In this document: positions 10,838-21,554 of the stretch, piece by piece | Layout: each line of letters begins with the position of its first letter | Position numbering within the stretch: position 1 is the stretch's first letter | Source: Apostichopus japonicus | Taxonomy: Eukaryota > Echinodermata > Holothuroidea > Aspidochirotida > Stichopodidae | Assembly: GCF_037975245.1 (NCBI RefSeq) | Contig: NC_092572.1 | Span: 15,878,269 to 15,942,268, forward strand | Length of the DNA: 64,000 bases | Direction of reading: 5' to 3' | Notes under the pieces: model-generated | The model's input: only the letters and a program-made list of their open reading frames with translations | Database searches by the model: none | What the model was told of the DNA's origin: nothing | Program-made: the position numbers and the translations under genes

Positions 10838-12111
10838 TTGAGACAATATTTAGCAGAAAATTTTATTCTATTCCAATTTTGGAATACTTTTTTCGCTGGA
10901 GATCTCGGCAATGACGTCTTGCGACGTTCATTAGCCTACAAGATTGTTAGTACGGATTCTGCGACAGTGGAGAAATTAAAGGAGTGTAGCATCAGAGTTG
11001 CTGACAGTTCATATAAAGATACTGAGATTTTGTATGCTATCATGAATGATGTTGGTAGAGATGGAATTGCAAGTTGTGTGAAATCTTTGGGATGCTGGAT
11101 TATCACATTAAAAGCAAAGGAACAAGCTGATCTTATTTTGGACAGTGGACTCCTCGTGAATGGGAATCAGTTTCTACTGGTGTCAACAGAACGTTCCTAA
11201 CTGTTAGTGTTTTTGGAGTACCTTCATTCATACAGGACAAAGATCTAACAGGAAAACTTTGTGAGTATGGGTGTAAAATAAGAGGCGAAAGGAAAGGAAA
11301 GACCTTCCCCAGATTCCCAAATATCGAGAACGGAATACGATATGTACAGTTAGAACTACCTGAAGAACACAAGAGCTTGCCTTACGCAATTAGAATTAAC
11401 AGGATTAATATGAACTTAAAGCACAATGGTCAAACTAAAGTATGCAATCTGTGTTTGGAAAGCGATCACATCAGGAGAAACTGTCCTAACTACAAATGTA
11501 AAGTTTGCGATGTCCAAGGGCACCGGGAAGCTAATTGCCCCAAGGTCAGATGCTTTAAATGCCAAGAACTTGGACATAAAAGCTTTAATTGTCCTGAGAG
11601 GTTTGAAGAGTATCGCCATGACAACACAAACGCTGGCTCGACCCTAGATACACATGAAAACGAAACACAATATCAGTCTGAGGGATTAGTCACTGGGTCA
11701 GTTGAACAGGACGATCACGCTATTCAAGAAGCTAACGAGGTCAGGGCACAGAAATCCGAACAAAACACAGATTCAACAGCAAAGAAGAACAATAACGAGA
11801 ACTCCAGACACCCGAGTAATCCTAACCAGGAGTCAAAGAAAACCCACCAACAACAGCGAACTGAACAAAAGAAGACATTGCCAACACAAAAAGTAGTAGA
11901 ACAACGGAGAACACAACCGGAGACTGGATCTCAGCGGATGGAGGGGGCAAGCACAAAAAGGGGAAACATCCAACCCCACAAAAGGCAAATATCCCTAGAC
12001 GAAGACAGCTTTCAAACTATCAGACTAAAGAAGAAAACATTTATTCCTAATCTCAGCAGAGCGAGAAATGTCAGAACAAAGGATTCTTCAGCAGAACCTA
12101 TGCAAAGATGA
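10838..12111 (+). pseudogene. LINE ORF1, Gag-like RNA-binding protein, one frameshift
   Basis: The N-terminal part (10838-11200) reads an alpha/beta segment that looks like a degenerate RNA-recognition fold. A frameshift near 11190 moves the frame, which then stays open to the TGA at 12109-12111. The central part has three CCHC zinc knuckles in a row: CNLCLESDHIRRNC, CKVCDVQGHREANC and CFKCQELGHKSFNC. After them comes a Gln/Lys/Asn-rich, disordered basic tail of about 150 residues. Such proteins bind the element RNA and form the ribonucleoprotein particle. The stop overlaps the ORF2 start (ATGA), suggesting coupled reinitiation of translation. Confidence 0.82.
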
Positions 12112-15076
12112 TGGCGTTCATGTTATACATTTATTTATTTATAGCGATGCAAGCTGCAAAATACCTTGAAACAGGGGAGGAAGCTATCGCATGCAATTAC
12201 TACGATATTGTCTCATACAACAAGATGTCTAGCGAACACATATTGTCTTTATTCCACCATAATAGTCGAAGCCTTAACAAAAACTTAGACGACATAACTA
12301 CGTTTACGTCTCTATTGAAGGAGGATTTCTCTGTCATTGGATTTATCGAAACCTGGCTTACTGCAGATATATCCCCCCCTAATCCATATCAATAACTATA
12401 CGCTTGTTGAAAGGCATCGTCCCGAAAGGAGAGGTGGCGGTGTTTGTTTATTTGATAACAACGATTTAAATGTCAAACTCAGAAACGATATAAGCATTTT
12501 CAATGATTCTGTCAATGTTCATAGAGGTTGACATAACATCAGCAATGAAAAATTATACCATAGGCGTAATTTATAGGCCTCCAAAAAGTTCACTGCATAT
12601 TTTTCTGACACACGTAAACAAAATTTTAACCCAACTCCCAAATGAACGACATAAGTACATTATGGGTGATTATAATATTGATCTTGCTGACAATATTAAA
12701 TCTGCTGACTTTTTAAACTTACTATATGCCAGTGGATTTTTTCCTACTATTACCAAACCTACCCGTGTGGGTTGCACTTCTGCAACTCTTTTAGATCATG
12801 TTATAACCAATGATGACTGCAAACTAATAACTGGTATCTTTGTAACCGATCTCAGTGACCATTATCCATTATTTCTCCAAACTGCCATACACAAAAGTAG
12901 GCAAAGGGGCCCTATGTATGTGAGGAACTACTGCAAAACAAATGTACAGAATTTCTTCTCCACAATCCGAGATGCTTCGTGGGAAAATGTTTCATCCCAA
13001 ACTGATGCAAACATTGCCTATTCTATGTTTTATAACAATTTCAATGCCATATATAATCAATGCTTTCCTGAGCAATGCGTCACCAAATCTAAGAGACGTC
13101 GAAAGAGACACCTGTGGATTACTGCAGGTATTCTAGTTTCTATCAAAAGAAAAGATAAGCTATTTAAAAGACATATTAAGAACCCGTCTGGTGTAAATAA
13201 AACTATTTATTCTCAATATCGCAATAAGCTCAATCATGTTATCAAATTTTCTAGAAAATTATATTTCAACAATAAATTTGATAATGCAAGGAGTAACCCA
13301 AAAGGCACATGGGATATCATGAACCAACTACTCCATAAAGGTCGTAAACAATCATCGTATCCCTCTTTTTCAAGGATGGTGACAAAGAGATTAACACCGA
13401 CTAACCGATTAACATTGCTAATAAATTTAATGACTTTTTCGTCAATCTGGGGCCATCACTGGCAAGTAAAATCAACCACAAACGTAAATCACAGGAAGCT
13501 GTGAACATTGATGTTAACACTCATTCCATGTTTTCTCATCCTGTCAGTGAGGAGGAGTTGTTAAAAACAGCAGCCTCTTGCATGAAACCCGATAAAGCAG
13601 CTGGATACGATGATTTTAAGCCTGGTATTGTAAGACAGGTTATCCTATTTATTACCAAACCATTAACCCACATTTGTAATTTGTCGTTCAATACCAGTAT
13701 TTTTCCTGATATGCTAAAAATTGCCAAGGTCATCCCTGTCTTTAAGAAAGGGGATTCAGAAAACTTTGAAAATTATCCACCTATATCACTCTTATCATGT
13801 TTTTCCAAAATAGTTGAAAGGCTTATGTATAATCGTATTTTTAACTTTATTTCAAAATATATACATTTTATGCCAGGAACAGTATGGATTCCGTCCTGAA
13901 CACTCCACTGAGCTAGCATTAGCTGATGCCATTGACAATTTGTATAGTAATCTTGACAAGAATAGTACCTGTGTCGGGGTTTTTCTGGACCTCTCAAAGG
14001 CCTTTGACACAATAGACCACACAATTCTGCTTAATAAATTACATCGTTACGGCATAAGAGGAACCCCTCTTAATTGGATCGACAGTTACTTAGCAAACCG
14101 CTACCAATATACATCCTACAAAAATGCTCATTCCCAACCGGAGAGAATTCAATGTGGTATGCCACAAGGCTCTATACTTGGTCCATTGCTTTTTATCCTA
14201 TATGTTAATGACATTACCAATGTTTCTGATAAAGTTAAAGTTGTTTTGTTTGCTGACGACACAAATATTTTCTTCGTATCACAATTGAGAACTTTATTTC
14301 ATATTGAAGTATCGACTGAATTAGACAAGTTCAGCGACTGGTTCGCTGGCAACAAATTATCATTGAATATTGATAAAACAAACTATATAGTTTTTAATAC
14401 TTCTAAAAATTTTACATGAAATGCTGATATTACTATGGGTAGTAAATGACTACAACAAGTCAATAGTACTAGATTTTTAGGCGTATATATAGATCATTAA
14501 CTTAAATGGTGTGACCACATTACAACTGTCTGTAAAAAAGTTGCAAAAAACACCGGTGTTTTAGCTAAGCCTAAGCATTATCTGCCACAACACATATTAA
14601 AGATTCTCGATCAGACATTAGTCCAGCCACATATTACGTATTGTTGTAACATATGGTCTGGTACTAGATATACCAATCTGAATCCCATTTGTATTACACA
14701 GAAGAGAGCAGTCCGCCAACTCACACATGTATGCCAAACCACGGGACCACACAAATCCTCTTTTTAAGTGTTATAGTTGTTAAAAGCTGATGACATTATT
14801 AGGGTTAACCTTGCTACATTTGCTTATAAGGCATGGAATGGACTGTTACCAAATGCTTTTAATGACTACTTAATATGTAACAGTGATATTCATCATTACA
14901 ATACCAGATCTTCAGGCAATGCACATTATAACAGGTATAATTCTACAATGGGGATGTTATCACTAAGGGCACGTACAATCAAAACATGGAATTCTCTATC
15001 AGACAATATTACAAATAAACCTTCTGCAAAATCATTCAGAAGAAACTTTATTCAAAAAATGATTGCATCTTATTAA
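12108..15076 (+). pseudogene. LINE ORF2, APE endonuclease plus reverse transcriptase, multiply frameshifted
   Basis: Starts with ATGATG overlapping the ORF1 stop. Order of domains: an APE-like endonuclease (FHHNSRSLNKNLDD near the start, then YRPPKS, GDYNIDLAD, and a TDLSDHYPL active-site motif); a linker; then the RT with DKAAGYDDF, IPVFKKGD, QYGFRPEHS, FLDLSKAFDTIDH, MPQGSILGPLLF and the catalytic FADD; then a C-terminal thumb region ending WNSLSDNI and a basic tail. Frameshifts occur near 12375 (in a C7 run), 12515, 13375 (T/A-rich run) and 13870, with several stops after 14419. The element cannot make an active enzyme. RT and endonuclease together would drive target-primed reverse transcription. 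Confidence 0.88.
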
Positions 15077-15134
15077 TTGAACATGTTCATTTTTTCTTAT
15101 ATATTTTGTTTTCTTTTTCCTTTTCTTTACAGGG

Positions 15135-15178
15135 AGTCCTCTACTTTGTTAAGCCATCTGAAGGTTTTTTAGAGGACT
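15135..15178 (+). other. 3' UTR hairpin of the LINE
   Basis: AGTCCTCTA at 15135-15143 pairs with TAGAGGACT at 15170-15178, enclosing a loop with a conserved TTAAGC motif. Equivalent hairpins occur in the two other copies with compensating base changes. It is probably the element's own RT recognition structure. Confidence 0.6.
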
Positions 15179-15418
15179 TCCTATCACACTGAATATATTC
15201 ACGTGCTAAACAAATCAAATCAAATTTGTGAATAGGACTGCATAATGCAATTTTAGTCAAGTATGTTAATTATTTAATCATTTCTATTTTCCTCAAGATG
15301 AGCTTCATTCTCAAAAGTTATACCTGTACTTACATTTTATGCCTTTGTTTGCTAGCTGGGTCATCTACTTGGTTATTTTTCAGTGGAACAGGTGTCACTT
15401 AACTGTTTCTTCTCCTCT

Positions 15419-15481
15419 TTACTGCTTGCATGTGTTCCTCTCATTCCTAAATTTGTCCATCAACTCCATGCTCCAGTAATC
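15419..15481 (-). CDS. Possible small terminal exon, minus strand
   Basis: A TTTTGAAACAG acceptor precedes 20 codons (DYWSMELMDKFRNERNTCKQ) and a TAA. The last bases could alternatively be a donor (CA/GTAAAG), making this an internal exon. The frame that would follow from the exon at 15772-15905 (phase 1) gives a short reading ending TAG instead, so the link between the two is unresolved. Composition is coding-like but the block is very short. Confidence 0.35.
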   Translation of the reverse strand, partial: DYWSMELMDKFRNERNTCKQ

Positions 15482-15771
15482 CTGTTTCAAAAGGAATTAT
15501 AAATAATATCGAATGCTCTATGTTCACATACTGGGTAATCACCAATCACAATAAATCCCATTCCAACCCCATAGCTTCACGCACACACATCTAATCAAAT
15601 ACACACACATGCTGTTTGAAAGCCGTTATTTCCTATTCACAGTTGGTTTGGTCTAGTCCAAACATACTCTGAAACTCTCTACAAAGACAGAGCTGACCCT
15701 GTCAACCTAGGATAAGGAATTATATTTTACCAGCCCAGACACAATAGCATGTACATATAAACATTACTTAC

Positions 15772-15905
15772 TACAGGATGAGCGCCAGGTATGGATGCCT
15801 TTCCCAGGAACGGGTAGCCCCCGCTGCCTCTGAGTAGTGGGCAGTTCAAGTGCAGCTCGTAGATTGCTCAACAGCATGTCTCTTCCCAGTCCTGTGGTCA
15901 GTACA
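15772..15905 (-). CDS. Internal exon, minus strand, unidentified gene
   Basis: Acceptor GGTTGTAG, 134 bp open, strong donor TA/GTAAGT. The readable frame gives VLTTGLGRDMLLSNLRAALE followed by a basic, Pro/Gly-rich stretch with GLPVPGKGIHTW. It begins with the last base of a split codon and ends in phase 1. It does not join directly in frame to 10025-10105, so at least one further exon is missing or it is a different gene. GC is clearly higher than the surroundings. Family unknown. Confidence 0.5.
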
Positions 15906-16539
15906 CTACAACCAGCTTGTACCAACATGTAATGAAAGAAATTAATCAAAAATAATATGGCACAAAAGAGGGTTCTAATTAAGAAGACACTGCAACTGCA
16001 TGGCCTCTCCAAAGACTTTCCAATTCAGGCAGAATATGATCATCAATATCACAACCCTCTACGTATAATGCAAGAAGTAAGACTCCATTTGCTCCTGCAA
16101 GCCAATGCAGAGATGTAATAGTTGCGAATGTCACCATGGATACATTTGTTATTGGTTACCATCATAGTAACAAGTTGTGCTTAATGGGTGAAATGCAAAG
16201 AAGAAGGGATCACAAGGTACAAAGTCCAGACAATGAGGGCTGTTCAGCAAAGATGCCCTATTTCGGAGATGAACAAAATGGTGGAAAGATTTGTGAATCC
16301 AAATTACTTACAGGTAAGAATCCACTAATGGTCAAGTGTCTCACAACTGATGCTGATGGCAAGGCATGTAAAAGGTTCAGTAGTACAATGGCTGTAACTA
16401 CTCATTCTGAAAGTGAACTTAACCTGTTAGATCAAGTTCACCTACTCAAGTCACTCCGCAGAGCACTGACTATATTAAAGCAGTATTCTCCTCTGATATG
16501 TTCCTGCAAAAACTGTGACTAAGAAGCGCTTGACAATCT

Positions 16540-16836
16540 TATAAATACCTGGGAGAAACCATCACTGATAAATTAGAGTGGGATGAACATGTAAAACGTA
16601 TTCTAGCAAAAACTAATCAGCGTATGTTCCTATTACAGAAGCTTAATTTATTCGGACTAGACCAACTCTTATTTCTCTGTTCTATATTAAAATCAGCAAT
16701 CAAGACCACCATTACATTCTGTTTAGCAGCGTGGGGTGAAAATACTACTGCTAGAGACATGACCAAGTTAAGTAGACTAGTTTCTAAAGCAAGGAAAATA
16801 TGTCGGTCACATGACCTCAGTTCAGTAGATGAGTAG
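16540..16836 (+). pseudogene. 3' fragment of a second LINE reverse transcriptase (Rex1/CR1-like)
   Basis: About 98 codons start with YKYLGETITDKLEWDEHV, the signature that follows the RT catalytic core in many LINEs, and continue to AAWGENTTARDMTKLSRLV, the typical thumb region of Rex1- or CR1-like elements. It is 5'-truncated: the palm with the FADD box is absent and the sequence just upstream (16136-16522) is an unrecognised open frame. No 3' tail was recognised. This is a different family from the LINE at 10.8 kb. Confidence 0.72.
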
Positions 16837-17510
16837 CTTGTCAGAGTATCACAGAGTAATATGAAGTCAATCATGTCATCCCAACATCCTCTGGGGCATC
16901 GGGTAGATTACAGCAATCAAACAGGCAGACTAATTGTCATGAGATGCTGAACCGACAGATACAGGCGTTCTTTCTTGCAAAGGGCTATTCTCAATCTTGC
17001 CAATGAATTATGTAGGAAATAGGCCAAATATATGTGTCAGAACATGGACATAGTAGTCTTAATTTTTCGTTTTAGGAATCAGATTTTTATGTATTTTCGA
17101 AGTATTTATGATTGATTTATTGTCTGTTTTACTGAGATGGACTGAATGCCAATTTTTATGGTCAATAAATTTCTTATATCTGAAATATCAAAAGCGCTTT
17201 ATCAACATGTTTAGAATGCCTTGCAAAGTACTACAGTGGAAATCATTTATATTGCCAAAAGCATTCATTTGTATGCAAGAGGGGCAGGAAGTACACATTT
17301 CCATGTATGCCAAATGAGCAAAGGGTTCTCTGCTAATATCCCACACTGACAGCAGGAAGCTAAACAAAATATCTGAGACACCCACCTGCAGCAAATGATT
17401 ATGGTCCACTCGTTTTGAGACTTCCACTCAAAAGCAGATGTCATTAATAAGGCTTTCACTGTGACCAATCCAAAACATAGTACCACACTTTCGTGCATTG
17501 GTCAGTACAG
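16837..17510. other. Unassigned non-coding sequence
   Basis: No supported coding block. Part may be the 3' UTR of the LINE fragment before it. Confidence 0.4.
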
Positions 17511-17801
17511 GGACTACAGTTCCATACACATAACATATACTGTAATGTGCCTGAAGAGACCATAGCCAGGAAGATGGAAGCTGCAGTATTAAAGGTGAGC
17601 TCAAATAGTCCATGTATCCAGACTCTGAAATAGATGCAAAGAAAACAGCAATGTGATGAATTACGTAAGAGAGGCAGAGCATACAGATGGAGGAGAGCAC
17701 AACTCAGAGAGAGAAAGTACAAGCTACATGGTAGAACTAAAAACATAAACCAGTCCAGTATCTATAAGAAAGATCAACTGATTCATGACCAGTTACTCTA
17801 G
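17511..17801 (+). pseudogene. Decayed coding frame of unknown origin, one internal stop
   Basis: A plus-strand frame reads CNVPEETIARKMEAAVLK, then an in-frame TAG at 17631-17633, then MQRKQQCDELRKRGRAY and a strongly basic helical stretch to a TAG at 17799-17801. The two halves are in the same frame and 39 bp of doubtful sequence separates them, too short for a metazoan intron, so a nonsense mutation is the simpler reading. The Arg/Lys-rich helix is like the DNA-contacting parts of transposon proteins, but I cannot name a family. A GTGAGC donor-like site precedes the stop. Confidence 0.35.
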
Positions 17802-18125
17802 GATGAAAAACTTCACTGATGATGAAGATGACAATATTTATCAGTGATGCCAGTAATTTGTAAACTGAGTCTATCCACACTCACTGTTATGAGTTAAAAC
17901 AGTATCACTCAGTCAGGGAAGTAGGCAATCAAGCTGATGACCATAAACTTGGCAAGTGCCATCAAACTTTCAAGGCTCTCTGCTGTGTTTCAATGCAAGA
18001 CACTGTTGAGAGATGTGACACCTCTCTCCACATGTAGGCTGTTGTGGCATATGTATGAGATGTCAAATGGTTTGGTCCTTAAGATTTCTTTACTTTGCAC
18101 AATACTTTGAAGAGCATATATGTCA

Positions 18126-18329
18126 GAATGTGGAGCCTGCTGCCTCTTCTCTTAGCTGCCAGGTTAGCATTGTGAAAATAATGCCATATGCTGGTGCCCC
18201 TGGCTTACTGATGGTGTAGGCACCTGTCCACATTCTGCATCCCTCTGTGTAACTTGCTGGGGCTGATGTATGTTTTGTCAACTTTTCATTTATGTCATCA
18301 GCCCATGCCATCCAATCTTGGTCTGACAT
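18126..18329 (-). CDS. Unidentified open frame with a GCxxWTG motif
   Basis: 68 codons from an ATG at 18329. The first half, MSDQDWMAWADDINEKLTKH then YTEGCRMWTGAYT and PAYGII, resembles the start of the small His-Me-finger/HNH-type nuclease-like proteins common in marine invertebrate genomes (a GC..W.GA motif followed by a Tyr-Gly pair). The second half does not continue that domain, so the fragment is truncated or frameshifted. No intron signals were assigned. The family assignment is tentative. Confidence 0.3.
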
Positions 18330-18847
18330 TGTAAAGGTGTGAGCTTTCCAGTTCCATATGTCTAAATGTATATAGGCCTAAGCTTATTCTGAATGCAGCT
18401 TGGGGCTGAGTTCAGCTGATTCTTACACCACATTGAGTAGTAATATATGCTTTTAAACTTCTGTTGCTTTTGCTCTGCTACACTGCACAGAAGTAGGCTA
18501 CTCACCAGATCTACAACTTCCCTATCAAATAAGCTACATGTACTACTTAGTGAGTGTAAGTCTGTGATGGTATAAGCTCTGAGGTGATGGGTATTACTTT
18601 CACTTTTCCCCTTTGAGGTAGCTGAGAGGTTTTTCACACCTACCCATGCAATCATCCCATATTTTATCATAAAGTTGAAATTTGATTTCTTCTTGAATAT
18701 GAAACTTTTTCCTTATTTTAAGTTGCTAACTCTTCAAACTCAACAACTTGTTTCTGTTCTTTTATGGTGAGATCATAGATGTGAGGAGTTCATAAATACT
18801 GATTTAGTTTCAGAACCAATTCTACATGTTAATCTTCTTACAACTGT

Positions 18848-19024
18848 TTAGTCAACATCTATGAGAAAAGGTTTCCTCATGTAAGTGAATGAGGTGTCAA
18901 TGTTCCAAAAGTTTATTGAACCTTTCTGTCCAGCACATTTTTGGCATTTATATGTAAAATTCCACCTGTTTTCTGCCATACTTCCTCTGTGGGAAATGGT
19001 GTAGTGCAACCCTGCATTTCTGTA
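18848..19024 (-). CDS. Probable exon with a CxxC motif, minus strand
   Basis: A very strong acceptor (TTTTTTCTTTCTTTACAG) precedes 58 codons beginning YRNAGLHYTISHRGSMAEN and containing NFTYKCQKCAGQKGSINFW, followed by a TAA at 18848-18850. The single CxxC pair may be half of a zinc site. The exon starts in phase 0. The open frame at 18126-18329 lies downstream on the same strand and could be part of the same decayed gene. It is too short to stand out as an open frame by length. Function unknown. Confidence 0.5.
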   Translation of the reverse strand, partial: YRNAGLHYTISHRGSMAENRWNFTYKCQKCAGQKGSINFWNIDTSFTYMRKPFLIDVD

Positions 19025-19614
19025 CTGTAAAGAAAGAAAAAATAGGTAACTAAAATCCTGGTTATCAGTACTGAAGGGCTCATTTATTAAAATTACAATT
19101 CATTATTCTTAATCGTAGTTAACCATAAACATAGATTGAAAAACAGATCTTGTCTCTTACTATTTTTATAACCAGAACTGCATGTGGATTCCTAACATAG
19201 TTAACAATCAGCTATCTGCAGTATTCTGTTCGTAAAGTATTTGTGTAATGCGGCTGAGCAAGAGTCTTTCCAGTAAAGCTGTTGGAAAAGGGAAGACCAC
19301 TAATGGAGTAAATGAAAACAATTAAATGATACCTTAAATAACTGTTGACCAGCTGATAAACATATTTATATTTTATATATTTTATATATCTGTGGGTGGG
19401 AAAGCAATTATTTACTCTGTCACTGTGAATTTCCCTCATGCAGCGGCATTGCTGGCACGACTCTTGCTCAATCGTGTTCGTGTTACATTTACAAAGAAAA
19501 AGTTAAGCTTACCTTCTAAAAGGTTAAGTTAACCTTAAAAGTGCTAGTTCAAAAAGGTTAAGAAGGTTGGCTTCTGCAATTGCGTAGGCCTACAGCACAC
19601 ATACTTTATGCTTG

Positions 19615-20060
19615 ACCTTATTAGTTTAGATTAGTTTAGTAAAGAAAAAGGATCAGGAGGGACACTCAAGTCCCCATCAAAGACCCTATAGGAGATGGAA
19701 GAAAACTGATGACACAAACGATCAGACCCGATTACCATGCTTAAAGTGCTTGTCCAAAGCATTCTTAAACCCATTCACACTACAGTACTTGCGAGTACAA
19801 TTTTCTCAGGCAAACCATTCCACTCATTCACGACCCTATTAGAAAATAATTTATGCCAAATATTAATGCTACTTTGTGACTTGTGGAGTTTAAGACAATG
19901 ACATCTGGTACAACCACTATCAGCAAACATGAAAAAGTCAGTGACTATCAAGATACTTAATAAAGATATCACTTTTATGAAACCTACGTTTGAGTTGAAT
20001 CTTGGTCTTGGTCACTGCATAATCTAGATCTATGGGAAGACTGTCCATGAACTTGTGTTT
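19615..20060 (-). mobile_element. 3' end of a third LINE, minus strand
   Basis: The minus strand encodes the classic C-terminal end of a LINE RT: FADSGCTRCHCLKLHKSQSS, then HKLFSNRVVNEWNGLPEKIV, then FKNALDKHF before a stop. One frameshift lies near 19960. The 3' UTR has a small hairpin (GGGAC at 19659-19663 with GTCCC at 19670-19674) and ends in a TAAACTAAT-type tandem tail at 19617-19645. The element is heavily 5'-truncated; its upstream limit near 20060 is approximate. It belongs to a CR1-like group, distinct from the 10.8-kb family. Confidence 0.72.
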
Positions 20061-21554
20061 GAGTTACTTTTTTTCTCTGAAATTTAGTGACTCTAGCCCT
20101 GACTCGTTGCATAACTGGTAATAGTTCCTGAAAACTCAACATGAATTGAATATGAACCACTGAATCAAGAACTACTGGAGACTAATAATTCTTCACATCC
20201 TTGGCTAGATGAAGTAATGGTTTCTAATACAAACGATGTACTTTATTAATCCCGTTCTTGAACCATTGGCCAGAAAATTGTGTCCTTTCTGGAGAGAAGT
20301 ATTGAAGGAGAACCGGACTGATGGTGTGCTATTTATAATAATCCCTCTGCCTAATACAAATACCAAAGTATTTAATTAAAAAATAGTGAATTGCACATAA
20401 AGCTCCTAAGGCGACATCTTTGCTCTAGGTAAATTTAACTCTTTTCACAACACTTAGGACGAAATAGCATAAACTCACCACTTAGGGCGACAATGGTGAT
20501 TTAGTGTAATTTCGTCGCACTGGACGATTAAATACAATTAACTAGTTAATTAATTTCACATGTACATGTCACCCTATGTGAAATTAACTCTTTCCACAAC
20601 ACTTAATAAATTAATAAATTGTGAAAGACATAACACCAGAGATCTACAGTCAATATGAAAAGATGCCTGTATACAGAATTTAGAACTGCTCAATGGGATC
20701 ATTTCAACTCAAGCTGGATTCTAAACCTGAAAATTTCCAACGTATGAATTCTGGCCACTAACTTACATCACTAATAGTTTCAGAATTTGACTTCTGTTCA
20801 TTTGTCAGTTTATTGAGTCGTAATGACAGGCTCTTAGCATTACACTCTTAAACACACATACTGCTACTTCACAAAAATGCATTGTGTTACATTTTGAAAC
20901 AATTTTACATAACACAAAACAGCATGGAATGAAAACAATATGACAAAAACAGGGAGTTTGCAGGAACTCACCAGGACTCACAAAAGCCTTCAAGATCTTT
21001 GCAATCTAGACACACCTCAAGGTGCCCCTGCATACTCAAGCATGACATATAGCCCTTGTTACTAGGATATATTGGAATTACTGGATATGAGTTTGCCCGA
21101 CAGTGCCAAGTCTCATTGCAGGAAGTCCACTTCATCTCATTTGTTGTATGTAAGAAGAAGTACCTGGAAAGGAAAAAATAAGTTACTCATTACAACAATG
21201 TTGCATTTCTATTGCAATTTCCATTTGTTCCTTTACCCTCTGGATTATCAGGTATAAATGAAAACTTTCATTCAGCTTTTACTTAAAATTATCAGAATAA
21301 CTATTAAGAGCAACAAACTTATAAATCAGATACAGACTATCATCTAAACCCAGCCTTACAAAATGTGCATCCTCATTGTATTGATGCAAGTTTATCAGTC
21401 AGATCTAACTGGTGCCATGATACCTCTTTTAAAAATGAATAATTCCATGCAAACCTAAGCAAATTCCCAATCAGTTTCAATGTTAAAGGTAGTCTGTATA
21501 TGCCCCAAATTATAGGATGCTATAATTGCTAGAAGTTTTTAACAAGTTACTTTC
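20061..21554. other. Unassigned non-coding sequence
   Basis: The motif AAATT(A)ACTCTTT.CACAACACTTA occurs twice (about 20430 and 20580), suggesting an old local duplication. No supported exon. Confidence 0.4.

Larger units (their letters stand above)
10838..15230 (+). mobile_element. Non-LTR retrotransposon (LINE), Jockey/CR1-like group, degraded
   Basis: Near full-length element with ORF1 (zinc knuckles), ORF2 (endonuclease plus reverse transcriptase), a 3' UTR hairpin at 15135-15178, and a short CAAAT-type tandem tail near 15210. The 5' limit is uncertain; 10838 is only where ORF1 sequence becomes visible. Two related copies lie at 34.9-37.65 kb in the opposite orientation. Assignment to the Jockey/CR1-like group rests on the combination of a CCHC ORF1, an APE-type endonuclease, an RT without RNase H, and a microsatellite tail. 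The exact clade needs a phylogeny. Confidence 0.85.

Noticed and set aside
16136-16522. 128-codon plus-strand frame before the LINE fragment
   Set aside because: No recognisable motif and no splice context; kept only as a possible part of the same relic.
17188-17746. Overlapping Cys/Leu-rich minus-strand frames
   Set aside because: They overlap each other in different frames, are low-complexity hydrophobic, and lie opposite the more protein-like plus-strand frame.
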